From contig JAGGXI010000061.1 of assembly GCA_021163155.1 (NCBI GenBank), forward strand, positions 1-64,000: a DNA stretch of 64,000 nt, written 5' to 3'. Source of the stretch: Candidatus Aerophobota bacterium. Lineage in GTDB: Bacteria; Aerophobota; Aerophobia; Aerophobales; JAGGXI01. Both the position numbers and the translations under genes were made by a program. The first letter of the stretch is position 1. Each line of letters begins with the position of its first letter. This document shows positions 8,532 to 16,274 of this stretch, one piece after another. Below the pieces are notes generated by a model. That model ran no database searches and was not told the origin of the DNA. It worked only from the letters and a program-made list of their open reading frames with translations.

Positions 8532-11501
8532 TTATCCTTTAATTACCCCTAAAGGTTTTAATTTAGCTACTTTTCTTGAAAGGCCTGCTTTCTCCACTAT
8601 CTCTACCACATGATCTACATTTTTATAAGCATTGGGCATCTCTTCAGCTATGGTTCTTTTACCTTTAGCTAAAATTAAGATTCCTTTATCCTCCAATTCT
8701 TTTTGAATCGACCTCCCTTTAGCTGCCTTAGTAGCCTTAGAGCGGCTCATCACTCTTCCTGCTCCATGGCAAGTACTTCCCCAGGTCTCCTTCATAGCTA
8801 AGTCTGTGCCCACCATTACATAAGAATTGGTTCCCATATCTCCAGGAACTAATACTGGCTGCCCCACTGATTGATAAACCTTGGGCACCTGAGGATGGTG
8901 GGCAGGGAAGGCTCGAGTCGCTCCTTTCCTATGGACAAAAAGCTTTTTTTTCTTTCCGTTTACTGTATGCTCTTCAAACTTACCAATATTATGACATACA
9001 TCATAGACAAGATTCATTCCCAGCTCTTTAGGGGAGAGGTTTAATATCTTTTGGAAGGTTTCCCTTGTCCAGTGCATTATTATTTGTCGGTTAGTCCATG
9101 CATAATTAGCTGCGCAAGCCATTGCTGCAAAGTAATCTTTTCCTTCGGGAGAGGAGATAGGAGCACAGGATAGCTGTTTATCGGGAAGAAAAAATTTATA
9201 TTTTTCAGTTGTCCGACGCATCCTTACTAAATAATCATCGCAAACCTGGTACCCCAATCCTCGGGAACCGCAGTGTATAAATATAGCAATTTGATTTTTC
9301 TTTAGACCAAAAATTTCTGCCACCTCTGGGAGATAAATTTTTTCTACTAAATCTATTTCAAGGAAATGATTGCCCGAGCCAAGAGTTCCCAGCTGATTTT
9401 TTCCTCTTTTCAATGCTTGTTCACTTACCTTTTCAGGGTCTGCTCCTATCATTACTCCATATTCTTCTGTCCGCTCTAAATCATCTTCTACTCCATAGCC
9501 ATTTTTTATAGCCCATTTAGCTCCATTCTTTAATACTTTTTTTAGTTCATGGAAAGTTAGTTTAAGGGAGGAAGTGCATCCTACTCCACAGGGAATATTA
9601 TTAAATAGAGCCACTAAAAGGTTATATAATTTACTCTTTATATCGGGGAGTGTAAGATTGGTTCTTATAAGCCTGACGCCGCAATTTATGTCAAAACCGA
9701 TCCCTCCAGGGGAGATGACCCCTTTTTCTATATCTGTAGCGGCTACTCCTCCTATACAATTTGAAACAACAAAATTCTCAGCAATGAAATTATGTTCAGG
9801 ATGTGCAACTGTAAAATCATATACAAAACCTTTATAATCAATCTTTTCTATTTTTTCAACTTCATCCCAAACCATTCCACTTTTTTCAAGTCCTGAAGTT
9901 ATGTCTTTAAGATAATCGCTGAATTTAGAAAAATTTGCCGGAATTCGAGAGGTTACCTTTTTTCCTTTTTTAAGTTTCCAACAAACATCTATAATAAATC
10001 TTTCAGTTAGAGGATTGCCTGCCAATTGATTTGCAATCTCTTGATAACTTAATCCAGTCTTTAATAACTGTGGTATTTTTTCTTTTATTGCTATGTCTTT
10101 CTCTTCCAAAATTTTTTGTTTTAATTTAAGATATTGAACAGCTACATTAGCAATGGATGCTCGTTCAAAATTATATTCAAAGCCAACTTTTCCCCAGAGA
10201 TTGAAAAGATTTTCTGGCTTTGGTGAAATTATTAATTCCAATGTCCAGGAAATTTTTCCTTCTTTACTGATATGTTTTTTCCTTTTATCAATATAGAGAC
10301 TTTTTACACCAAAGTTCTTTAAGAGTTTTGCTATGTCCTTTAAAAAATCCTTCCCATTTTTTATCAATTCTTCTCTTTTAGCCATAGGGAAAACAGGAGC
10401 ATCAAAGTACCCTCTTCTATTTAATCTTCGGTGAGGAATTCTTAGCTCGCATCCAAAAAGTGAAGCAAGAAATAGACGTTTCTCCCATAGGGGTGCTTTA
10501 AATATCCATCTGGGAACCATATAAGCCTGACTCACTTTACTTCCCCTCGGAACCCCTAAGGTTTCTAAAAGTATTACTAAACTGGAAGCATTAACAACAA
10601 ATGAACAACAGTTATAATATTTATTGCTCCCTCGAGAGTCTTTTATTTTTTGATAATGTAGAGGACTTGGGGTATAACCAATTTTTTTTGTATCTTTTCT
10701 TACTTTCTCTAAATCCTGAGGTTTCCCGGAGAAATGCAGAATTCCATCTCCCCTTTTGCCAATAAAATTCATAGAACCATCTCCAAAAACGAATCCCATT
10801 ATTTTTAAAATGTACGGTAATTTCGGGTGATCATAAGTGAGGGGTAATAGATTGCGTTTTTTCAATTTTTGGAGAATTATTTTAAATTTAAATGTTCCTG
10901 GTTTTCTTCCTAACTTTGACAAAATTTTTTTGACATTATCCTCTGAAATAATTACTTCGGAGGAAGGCTTTTCGTAGGGAACTCCTTTAAAAGGAAAAAT
11001 CGCTACTTTTTCACCCGGAGCTATATCTTTTAGGGGCTTCATCCCAAAAGACGTAAATAAGGGGTGAGCTAAAGTTGCCTTAATCTCATATCCTCCCTTG
11101 GTAACTACTTTGAAAACCTCATTTGGCTTTAACTTTATAAATCTTATAATGGGAGTATCTGTTGGTCTTTGAGAGTTTAAATCTATACACTTAAGTCTTT
11201 GATTTTGCCAATCTTTTTCAAAATCTTCAATTGCTCTATAAAAACCGAAGTTAGATAATACTCTACTATTTTTTGTTAAACAGAAGCCGTAACCCCAATG
11301 CATATCAGGCATCGCCAAGGAATAGTTTACAATTCCCGGCAAATAAGCAACATTTTTCACCTGTAAAGGGGTACGGTCCCTTTGAACTGTTTTTAGCATC
11401 TCCTCATCAGTATAGAGAAGACCGGGCACTCTCATCCCCTCTGATTTGGGTATTTCCCAGCGATAATTATCTATCTTTTTAAGTGTAAATTCCTCAGCCA
11501 T
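8532..11501 (-). CDS. rtcB: tRNA-splicing/RNA-repair ligase RtcB with in-frame intein
   Basis: GTP- and Mn-dependent ligase joining RNA 2',3'-cyclic phosphate to 5'-OH ends. The ORF is 989 codons; removing the 508-aa intein leaves a 481-aa extein, the normal RtcB length. Extein motifs include PDMHWGYGF before the intein, then IGGVAATDIEKG, PGGIGFDINCGVR (Asp and Cys metal ligands), GSGNHFLE, IHCGSRGLGYQ, the PVLVPGDMGTNSY loop and STCHGAGR with the guanylylated His. ATG 11501 is chosen because GGAGGA lies 6 bp upstream; the reading frame runs 12 codons further. The gene for its activator, archease, lies upstream on the same strand. Confidence 0.96.
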   Translation of the reverse strand: MAEEFTLKKIDNYRWEIPKSEGMRVPGLLYTDEEMLKTVQRDRTPLQVKNVAYLPGIVNYSLAMPDMHWGYGFCLTKNSRVLSNFGFYRAIEDFEKDWQNQRLKCIDLNSQRPTDTPIIRFIKLKPNEVFKVVTKGGYEIKATLAHPLFTSFGMKPLKDIAPGEKVAIFPFKGVPYEKPSSEVIISEDNVKKILSKLGRKPGTFKFKIILQKLKKRNLLPLTYDHPKLPYILKIMGFVFGDGSMNFIGKRGDGILHFSGKPQDLEKVRKDTKKIGYTPSPLHYQKIKDSRGSNKYYNCCSFVVNASSLVILLETLGVPRGSKVSQAYMVPRWIFKAPLWEKRLFLASLFGCELRIPHRRLNRRGYFDAPVFPMAKREELIKNGKDFLKDIAKLLKNFGVKSLYIDKRKKHISKEGKISWTLELIISPKPENLFNLWGKVGFEYNFERASIANVAVQYLKLKQKILEEKDIAIKEKIPQLLKTGLSYQEIANQLAGNPLTERFIIDVCWKLKKGKKVTSRIPANFSKFSDYLKDITSGLEKSGMVWDEVEKIEKIDYKGFVYDFTVAHPEHNFIAENFVVSNCIGGVAATDIEKGVISPGGIGFDINCGVRLIRTNLTLPDIKSKLYNLLVALFNNIPCGVGCTSSLKLTFHELKKVLKNGAKWAIKNGYGVEDDLERTEEYGVMIGADPEKVSEQALKRGKNQLGTLGSGNHFLEIDLVEKIYLPEVAEIFGLKKNQIAIFIHCGSRGLGYQVCDDYLVRMRRTTEKYKFFLPDKQLSCAPISSPEGKDYFAAMACAANYAWTNRQIIMHWTRETFQKILNLSPKELGMNLVYDVCHNIGKFEEHTVNGKKKKLFVHRKGATRAFPAHHPQVPKVYQSVGQPVLVPGDMGTNSYVMVGTDLAMKETWGSTCHGAGRVMSRSKATKAAKGRSIQKELEDKGILILAKGKRTIAEEMPNAYKNVDHVVEIVEKAGLSRKVAKLKPLGVIKG
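9759..11282 (-). mobile_element. RtcB intein with LAGLIDADG homing endonuclease (508 aa)
   Basis: The intein begins at Cys1 after extein ...HWGYGF and ends ...NFVVSN before extein CIGGVAA. Splicing blocks are visible: CLTKNSRVL (block A), TLAH at 70-73 (block B), YDFTVAHPEHNF (block F) and VVSN at the end (block G). Two LAGLIDADG-like dodecapeptides occur, IMGFVFGDGS near 161-170 and LFLASLFGCEL near 270-280. The penultimate residue is Ser rather than the usual His. The +1 residue is Cys, the required nucleophile, at a position that is Pro in the RtcB sequences I recall. Confidence 0.93.
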
Positions 11502-11581
11502 TGTTCCTCCGTAAATATTCAATAAACTACATCCCAAAGGTAATATTTCTCCTACACAGAGGGAAGATAAAGGGTAAAACT

Positions 11582-11676
11582 GGTAGCCGCGAGGCTCAAG
11601 AGCCTGCGTCTCTTCTGCGCAACCTTTACCCCATTAGATGTTACTACTATTTAGCAGGCTAAAGCCTGCGGCTACC
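11582..11676. repeat. Inverted family A pair with family C-like centre
   Basis: Begins GGTAGCCGC and ends GCGGCTACC, with an AGGCTCAAGAGCCT hairpin at the left and an AGGCTAAAGCCT hairpin at the right. Between them is CCCCATTAGATG...TAGC, matching in reverse the insert at 42119-42151. It lies between archease and rtcB. Together with the family F remnant it fills the 376-bp gap 11502-11877, where no gene is seen. Confidence 0.75.
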
Positions 11677-11757
11677 ATGCCTTACCGATCAAACTCGACT
11701 GTAAATTTCCTTCTGAGCAGGGTGTTCATTGAGTATTCACGTTCTTCCTAATATTTA

Positions 11758-11837
11758 AATCCGGATTCGGCAATTTGAATAATGACCATTAAGTTTATCC
11801 TAGACCAAGCACTCTAACAGTTTGCCGAATCTGGGTT
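11758..11837 (-). mobile_element. Internally deleted family F MITE (80 bp)
   Basis: Read on the minus strand it starts AACCCAGATTCGGCAAACTG, continues TTAGAGTGCTTGG, then jumps to TAGGATAAACTTAATGGTCA and ends with CAAATTGCCGAATCCGGATT. Both outer ends of the 226-240 bp element are kept while the central family B pair is missing. This is the classical shape of a non-autonomous deletion derivative. Confidence 0.8.
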
Positions 11838-11877
11838 AGAAGCTATGAGCTAATTCTGGCTATAAGTCATAAGCCAC

Positions 11878-12294
11878 TTATATATCAAATATTACCTGGG
11901 CCTCCCATCTTTTATCTCTTCTTTTAACTGTAAGGCCATGATAAGTGACTGCTTTTACTTCTCTCTTTAAGGAATGTCGAGATAAATCCAATTTTTCTCC
12001 TCCTACTTTTGCTTCAAGTCCTTTTTCGCTAACTCTTTCTACTTTAAATTTTTTGAAGAGGTATCCATCGCCATTGAATTTGTAGAGAAGGTCGCGCAGC
12101 CAATCTGCTAATAATTCATCTATTTTTTCTCCTTCAATTCTGATATCTATAAAACTTTTTACCTCTACCTTGTTTAATTCTGCTATAATGTCAAAGAGAG
12201 CATAGGCAGCGTTTTCAAATAGTTCTTTTAGGGACTTCCCCCAAATTTTAATTCCTATATCTGCTGTATGATCAATAAATTCATATTTTTTCAT
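11878..12294 (-). CDS. Archease (RtcB activator)
   Basis: Small protein that speeds RtcB guanylylation and gives multiple turnover. The 138-aa length and motifs fit: EFIDHTADIGIKIWG at the N-terminus with the conserved His-Thr-Ala-Asp, the ELLADWLRDLLYKF segment in the middle, and the C-terminal AVTYHGLTVK followed by VIFDI with an acidic terminal residue. It lies upstream of rtcB on the same strand, separated by about 376 bp of repeat DNA, so shared transcription is plausible but not shown. Confidence 0.95.
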   Translation of the reverse strand: MKKYEFIDHTADIGIKIWGKSLKELFENAAYALFDIIAELNKVEVKSFIDIRIEGEKIDELLADWLRDLLYKFNGDGYLFKKFKVERVSEKGLEAKVGGEKLDLSRHSLKREVKAVTYHGLTVKRRDKRWEAQVIFDI

Positions 12295-12359
12295 TTTATT
12301 ATCTTGAAGTTGTAACTCTTATCTCCCTCAAATACTAATTTTTTTTTTACTAAAGTCAA

Positions 12360-12662
12360 ATGAATAAGGATTAAAAAAAGCAGAATTAGAGGAAAAATAG
12401 TGAGACGTAAGACGTAAAAAGTGAGACGTAAAGGGCAAAGGAAAAAGCAGGATTAAAGGGAAAGAGATACCGGTAGCCGCAGGCTTTAGCCTGCGTAAAG
12501 GCAGGATTAGAGGGGAAAAAAAGGATTAGAGGATTAAAGGATTAGAGGATTAAAGGGAAAGAGATACCGGTAGCCGCAGGCTTTAGCCTGCGTAAAGGCA
12601 GGATTAAAGAAGAGTATGCTCATAAGGAATTTATAAAAAATTAAAAAAGCAGGATTAGAGAA
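12360..12662 (+). repeat. Family A / octamer repeat cluster
   Basis: Family A hairpins lie at 12472-12495 and 12569-12592, each preceded by AAAGGGAAAGAGATACC and followed by TAAAGGCAGGATTA. GGATTARA octamers occupy 12520-12556. A doubled GTGAGACGTAA motif is at about 12400-12432. No gene is seen between archease and the glycerate kinase (12295-12744). Confidence 0.85.
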
Positions 12663-12744
12663 AGGTTTAATAGTGAAATTTAGCGTGGTTGACAACTTCT
12701 CTAAAATATTTATTGTTTTTAGAGGAGGTGAGAATTATAGCAAG

Positions 12745-13887
12745 ATGAAGATTGTAATAGCTCCGGATTCTTTTAAGGGAACCCTTACATCTAAAGAAGT
12801 AGCAGAACTTATAGAAAAGGGTATAAGAAGGGTTTTTCCTCAAGCGAAAATAGTAAAGGTTCCTTTGTCTGATGGTGGAGAAGGAACCGTTGATGCTTTA
12901 ATAGAAGCACGAGGAGGGAAAGTTATCCATAAAAAAGTTACTTCTCCTTTGGGGAGAAAAATAGAGGCTTATTTTGGAATATTATCCGATGGAGTGACAG
13001 CAATTATAGAAATGGCACAAGCTTCCGGGCTTTCTTTAGTTCCCAAAGAAAAGAGAAATCCCCTTATCGCTACTACTTACGGCACAGGTGAATTGATTAA
13101 AGAGGCACTCCATAGAAGATGCAAAAAGATAATTATAGGAATTGGAGGAAGTGCCACAGTGGATGGAGGAGCAGGAATGGCTCAGGCATTAGGAGTTAAG
13201 CTATTAAATAAAAGAGGAAAAGAGATACCTTTTGGAGGAGGAGGGCTGGGAGGAATTGTGAAAATTGAGATGGATGAACTTTATTCAATGATTGGGAATG
13301 TAGAGGTAATAGTAGCTTCTGATGTAAATAATCCCTTATGTGGAGAAAAAGGAGCAGCAAAAATTTACGGACCTCAAAAGGGAGCTACTCCAGAAATGAT
13401 AGAGGTACTGGATAAAAATTTATCTCATTTTGCTTATATGATTAAGAAATTTTTAAATAAGAGAGTAAAGAATATCCCAGGTTCAGGAGCAGCAGGAGGA
13501 TTAGGAGCAGGATTGATTGCCTTTTTAGGAGCAAAACTTTGCTCTGGCGTAGAGCTAATGATAGAACTCTCCTATTTAAAAGAAAAAATAAAAGGGGCAG
13601 ATTTAGTAATTAGCGGAGAAGGAAGGATTGATGAGCAGACAATGTATGGAAAAACTCCTATAGGAGTAGCCAGAGTGGCTAAGAGAGAGAATATTCCTGC
13701 GATTCTTATTGGAGGAGAGATAAGAGGAGATGTTAGTGGGCTTTACAAAGAAGGGGTAAGCGCCTTGATGAGTAGTATTGGGCAAGTTTCTTCTCTTTCA
13801 CAAGTTATTGAAAATTCCAGGGGCTCTTTGATAAAGGCTAGTGAACGGGCAATGCAATTGGTTAAAGTTGGTTGCTTTTTAAGATAA
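12745..13887 (+). CDS. Glycerate 2-kinase (GlxK/GarK family)
   Basis: Phosphorylates D-glycerate to 2-phosphoglycerate, feeding glycolysis. The 380-aa protein begins MKIVIAPDSFKGTLTSKEVA, the family hallmark, and has PLSDGGEGTVDAL, the GIGGSATVDGGAGMAQALG glycine-rich motif and IPGSGAAGGLGAGL. The C-terminal GEGRIDEQTMYGKTP motif is also typical. ATG 12745 matches the family start; the frame remains open to a GTG at 12673, but that adds 24 unrelated residues. An AGAGGAGGTG lies 15 bp upstream, a rather long spacing. Confidence 0.93.
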   Translation: MKIVIAPDSFKGTLTSKEVAELIEKGIRRVFPQAKIVKVPLSDGGEGTVDALIEARGGKVIHKKVTSPLGRKIEAYFGILSDGVTAIIEMAQASGLSLVPKEKRNPLIATTYGTGELIKEALHRRCKKIIIGIGGSATVDGGAGMAQALGVKLLNKRGKEIPFGGGGLGGIVKIEMDELYSMIGNVEVIVASDVNNPLCGEKGAAKIYGPQKGATPEMIEVLDKNLSHFAYMIKKFLNKRVKNIPGSGAAGGLGAGLIAFLGAKLCSGVELMIELSYLKEKIKGADLVISGEGRIDEQTMYGKTPIGVARVAKRENIPAILIGGEIRGDVSGLYKEGVSALMSSIGQVSSLSQVIENSRGSLIKASERAMQLVKVGCFLR

Positions 13888-13899
13888 ATTTGTTATAAT
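13872..13899 (+). promoter_or_regulatory. Sigma-70-type promoter for tRNA-Gly
   Basis: TTGCTT (13872-13877), a 16-bp spacer and a perfect TATAAT (13894-13899), about 48 bp before the tRNA-Gly gene. It overlaps the 3' end of the glycerate kinase gene. Prediction from sequence only. Confidence 0.55.
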
Positions 13900-13947
13900 A
13901 GTTGATGGGTTTAAAAGAGATAGAGTTTTTATGAAAGAAGTTTATAA

Positions 13948-14022
13948 GCGGGAGTAGCTCAGGGGTAGAGCATCAGCTTCCCAAGCTGAGGGTCGCGGGT
14001 TCGAATCCCGTTTCCCGCTCCA
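13948..14022 (+). tRNA. tRNA-Gly (anticodon CCC)
   Basis: Complete cloverleaf: acceptor GCGGGAG pairs TTCCCGC (one G-U), D-arm GCTC/GAGC, anticodon stem TCAGC/GCTGA with loop TTCCCAA (anticodon CCC), and T-arm GCGGG-TTCGAAT-CCCGT. The 3' CCA is encoded after discriminator T. The anticodon reads GGG codons. Confidence 0.95.
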
Positions 14023-14101
14023 GACTAAACACAATTAAGCACTAATCATTGAGAATAAGATTTGTAAAGAGATTTTTTAGAGGCCTTATTTTGAATTATC
14101 T

Positions 14102-14175
14102 GCGCCTGTAGCTCAACTGGATAGAGCAACGGACTTCGGATCCGTGGGTTGGGGGTTCGACTCCTCTCAGGCGCG
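14102..14175 (+). tRNA. tRNA-Arg (anticodon TCG)
   Basis: Acceptor GCGCCTG pairs CAGGCGC; the D-arm is GCTC/GAGC. The anticodon stem is ACGGA/TCCGT with loop CTTCGGA (anticodon TCG). The T-arm is GGGGG-TTCGACT-CCTCT. After the discriminator G comes TCA, so CCA is not encoded, unlike the neighbouring tRNA-Gly. It lies 79 bp downstream of tRNA-Gly and may share its transcript. Confidence 0.93.
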
Positions 14176-14241
14176 TCATTATTAAAACAGAATTAAGCAT
14201 TAAGAAATGAGAATTAAGAATTGAGCTCATTAAATTTCTAC

Positions 14242-14330
14242 CTGGGTAGGGGAGGCTTTAGCCTCCCAATCTCTTTTTAACTCTTGCTTCACAAAAGGCG
14301 ACTAAGGTCTTCTCTATCTACAAGTGGATT
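14242..14330 (+). repeat. Family B repeat after the tRNA genes
   Basis: GGGTAGGGGAGGCTTTAGCC followed by TCCC (14244-14267), then CTCTTGCTTCACAAAAGGCGAC, matching the family B core inside the MITE at 29576-29649. The right inverted end (CCCCTACCC) is degraded here. The rest of 14176-14456 holds AATTAAGAATTGAG-type simple repeats and no gene. Confidence 0.7.
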
Positions 14331-14456
14331 GCTTAGAGAATTTTGGTGAGCTGAAGTAAGTTAAAAATAGAGAGAAAGAAGTTCTTAAATCACTTCATTA
14401 TAAAGATATTGTAAGAATATTTTTCTCAATTCTAAACTAAAGGGGGTGAATATAAA

Positions 14457-14882
14457 ATGGGTGGATTTGAGGAGTTAGGTAGAAGGTTGGATAAATTAGC
14501 GGAAACAGTTAAAAGAACTGCTCGAGAAGGGATAGGGAAGCGTGCAAGAGATGCTAAGGAGTGGGGAAAAAAATTAGATGAATTAGGAGATAGGGTTAGA
14601 AAAATTAGCTATGAAGGTTTAGAAAGATTTACAGGTGGAGCTAAAGGATTAGGCCAGATTGGTAAATTAAAGTTGGAGATTAGAGAAATAGAAAAAAAAT
14701 TGACAGATAAATTCGAGCAAATAGGTGAAAAAACTTACAAACTCTATTTGGAGAAGAAGATTAAGAATGCAGAGTTTGAAGAGTTAATGGGGGAAATTGC
14801 TGGTTTAAAAAAAGAGATGGAGGATAAAAAGGAGAAAATCGAGGGGTTAAAGAAGAGAGAAGATAAGAAACAAAATGAATAA
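14457..14882 (+). CDS. Conserved-looking coiled-coil protein of unknown function
   Basis: I do not recognise a family. The 141-aa protein is very rich in Lys and Glu and predicted helical. Residues 1-60 form amphipathic helices (repeated LxxLxxxV spacing), residues 58-66 a Gly-rich turn (TGGAKGLGQ), and residues 68-140 a long coiled coil. There is no signal peptide, Cys or membrane helix. A strong AAGGGGGTGA site precedes the ATG. It overlaps rnhA by 8 bp, implying translational coupling. A structural or phasin-like role would fit the composition but is only inference. Confidence 0.75.
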   Translation: MGGFEELGRRLDKLAETVKRTAREGIGKRARDAKEWGKKLDELGDRVRKISYEGLERFTGGAKGLGQIGKLKLEIREIEKKLTDKFEQIGEKTYKLYLEKKIKNAEFEELMGEIAGLKKEMEDKKEKIEGLKKREDKKQNE

Positions 14883-15318
14883 AAAAGATAAAATTGTCAT
14901 TTATACAGATGGCGCTTCTTCCGGTAACCCAGGGAAAGCAGGAATAGGAGTTCTTCTTTATAATACAGATAAGAAATTAATTAAGAAAATAAGTAATTTT
15001 ATTGGAATTACTACAAATAATGTAGCTGAATATATGGCTTTAATCTATGGATTAGAAGAAGCTCTTTATTTAAGAGCAGAAAATGTAGATTGTTTTTTAG
15101 ATAGTCAACTTTTAGTAAGGCAGTTAGAGGGAACTTATAAAGTCAAAGATGAAAAATTAAGGCTTTTTTATTCTCAGGTGAATCATCTTAAGAGTCTTTT
15201 TAAAAGAGTAAATTTTAATCATATTAAAAGAGAAGAAAACAAAGAGGCTGATATATTAGCAAAAAAGGCAGTAAGGGAAAGAGGGAATAAGGTGGTCGCG
15301 GGATGTTTGACATCCTGA
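14875..15318 (+). CDS. rnhA: Ribonuclease HI-type protein
   Basis: Cleaves the RNA strand of RNA-DNA hybrids. All four catalytic acids are visible: Asp in YTDGASSGNPG (residues 10-20), Glu in TTNNVAEYMAL, Asp in FLDSQLL, and Asp in the C-terminal KEADILAKKA. The 147-aa length fits short RNase HI proteins lacking the basic protrusion. The last 15 or so codons (from about 15274) lie within the RNase P RNA gene, and the stop codon sits next to its conserved GGAAAGTCCGG. The C-terminal VVAGCLTS is therefore set by RNA structure rather than by RNase H function. Confidence 0.92.
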   Translation: MNKKDKIVIYTDGASSGNPGKAGIGVLLYNTDKKLIKKISNFIGITTNNVAEYMALIYGLEEALYLRAENVDCFLDSQLLVRQLEGTYKVKDEKLRLFYSQVNHLKSLFKRVNFNHIKREENKEADILAKKAVRERGNKVVAGCLTS

Positions 15319-15672
15319 GGAAAGTCCGGACTCTATAAAAGGATACTGGATAACATCCAGAAAGAGTGATTTTATGGAAAGTGTCACAGAAAAATATACC
15401 GCCGCAGTAACTAAAAATTGTTTAGTTGTCAATTTCTAAGTTGGATGGAAAGCTGCGGTAAGGGTGAAAAGGTGGGGTAAAAGCCTACCAGTAAAGAAGT
15501 GATTCTTTAGCTAGACAAACCCTATCCAGAGCAAGGTCAAGTAGGAGGGTTTAACCCTCGGGTAGACCGCTTGAGGCATAAGGAGACTTATGCCCTAGAG
15601 AAATGGCCATCGTTTGAAAAGGAGTAATTCTTTTCAGGCAACAGAATCCGGCTTACATTCCTCTCTTTCCCT
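15274..15672 (+). ncRNA. rnpB: RNase P RNA, bacterial type A
   Basis: Catalytic RNA that matures tRNA 5' ends. Conserved elements are in order: GAGGAAAGTCCGGACTC (15317-15333), GGTAAGGGTGAAAAGGTGGG (about 15457), CCAGAGCAAGGTCAAGTAGG (about 15525), GGGTAGACCGCTTGAG, and ACAGAATCCGGCTTA (15641-15655), which pairs with the first as P4. The outer stem P1 is AGGGAAAGAGGGAAT (15274-15288) with ATTCCTCTCTTTCCCT (15657-15672), one bulge. A P3-like hairpin GGATGT-TTG-ACATCC is at 15301-15315. The 5' part overlaps the rnhA coding end. Confidence 0.95.
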
Positions 15673-15799
15673 AAAACTTTGTATTAAAGAGAACTCCGGA
15701 GGTTTTTCAGAGGTTTTCTAATTACTAATATGACCTTTGGGATAGACAATATAGAGTAACTGTCTAAAAGAGAAACTAATTTAGCAAGGAGGAAGTATA

Positions 15800-15973
15800 A
15801 TGAAAAAAGGGTTGAAGATTATAGGAGGAGCGATAGCCACAGCAATAGGTATATGGCTAATAGTTATTTTTGCGTCAAGAGTGCTTGTTTTTTTAGAAGG
15901 GATTGTAGGTATAGCGGTAGCAGGCGTAGGGGCGATTATTTTAGCAATCGGTATTAGTGAGCTAAAAGAGTGA
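15800..15973 (+). CDS. 57-aa predicted small membrane protein
   Basis: Starts MKKGLKIIGGAIATAIGIW and ends AIGISELKE. An excellent AAGGAGGA site lies 6-8 bp before the ATG, supporting real translation. The sequence has two hydrophobic stretches (about residues 6-25 and 30-52) rich in Gly, Ala, Ile and Val, with a short charged break (SRVLVFLEG), so a two-helix hairpin is likely. It lies between rnpB and rpmA on the same strand. No family is recognised. Confidence 0.7.
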   Translation: MKKGLKIIGGAIATAIGIWLIVIFASRVLVFLEGIVGIAVAGVGAIILAIGISELKE

Positions 15974-16015
15974 AAATGATAAAAAAAGGATTTTTAAAAA
16001 GGAGGGCTACTTTTA

Positions 16016-16261
16016 ATGTCTCATAAAAAAGGGCAGGGACATTCTTCAAATGGGAGAGATAGTGCTTCTAAACGATTAGGGGTAAAAAATTTTGAAGGAG
16101 AGTTTGTAAAGGCAGGAAATATTTTAGTTCGGCAGAGAGGCACAAAATTTCACCCTGGGTTTAATGTGGGAAGAGGTAAAGATGATACTCTGTTTAGTAA
16201 AATAGATGGTTATGTTTTTTTTGAAAACAAGAGGAGAATCAGCGTACATTCATCAAGATAG
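16016..16261 (+). CDS. rpmA: 50S ribosomal protein L27
   Basis: Large-subunit protein whose N-terminal tail reaches the peptidyl-transferase centre. The 81 aa match throughout: [20 protein letters not shown], then [16 protein letters not shown] and [23 protein letters not shown] precedes the ATG. Its usual partners rplU (L21) and obgE are not adjacent; instead an aminotransferase gene follows after 13 bp. There is no Firmicutes-type cleavable N-terminal extension before SHKKG. Confidence 0.97.
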   Translation: MSHKKGQGHSSNGRDSASKRLGVKNFEGEFVKAGNILVRQRGTKFHPGFNVGRGKDDTLFSKIDGYVFFENKRRISVHSSR

Positions 16262-16274
16262 GAAGGAGATAAAG

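Noticed and set aside
13948-14175. tRNA-Gly/tRNA-Arg as an integration (att) site
   Set aside because: No integrase and no duplicated tRNA 3' end were found nearby.
16206-16274. Longer N-terminus for the class V aminotransferase
   Set aside because: It overlaps the rpmA end, while GGAAGGAG precedes TTG 16275 at the family start.
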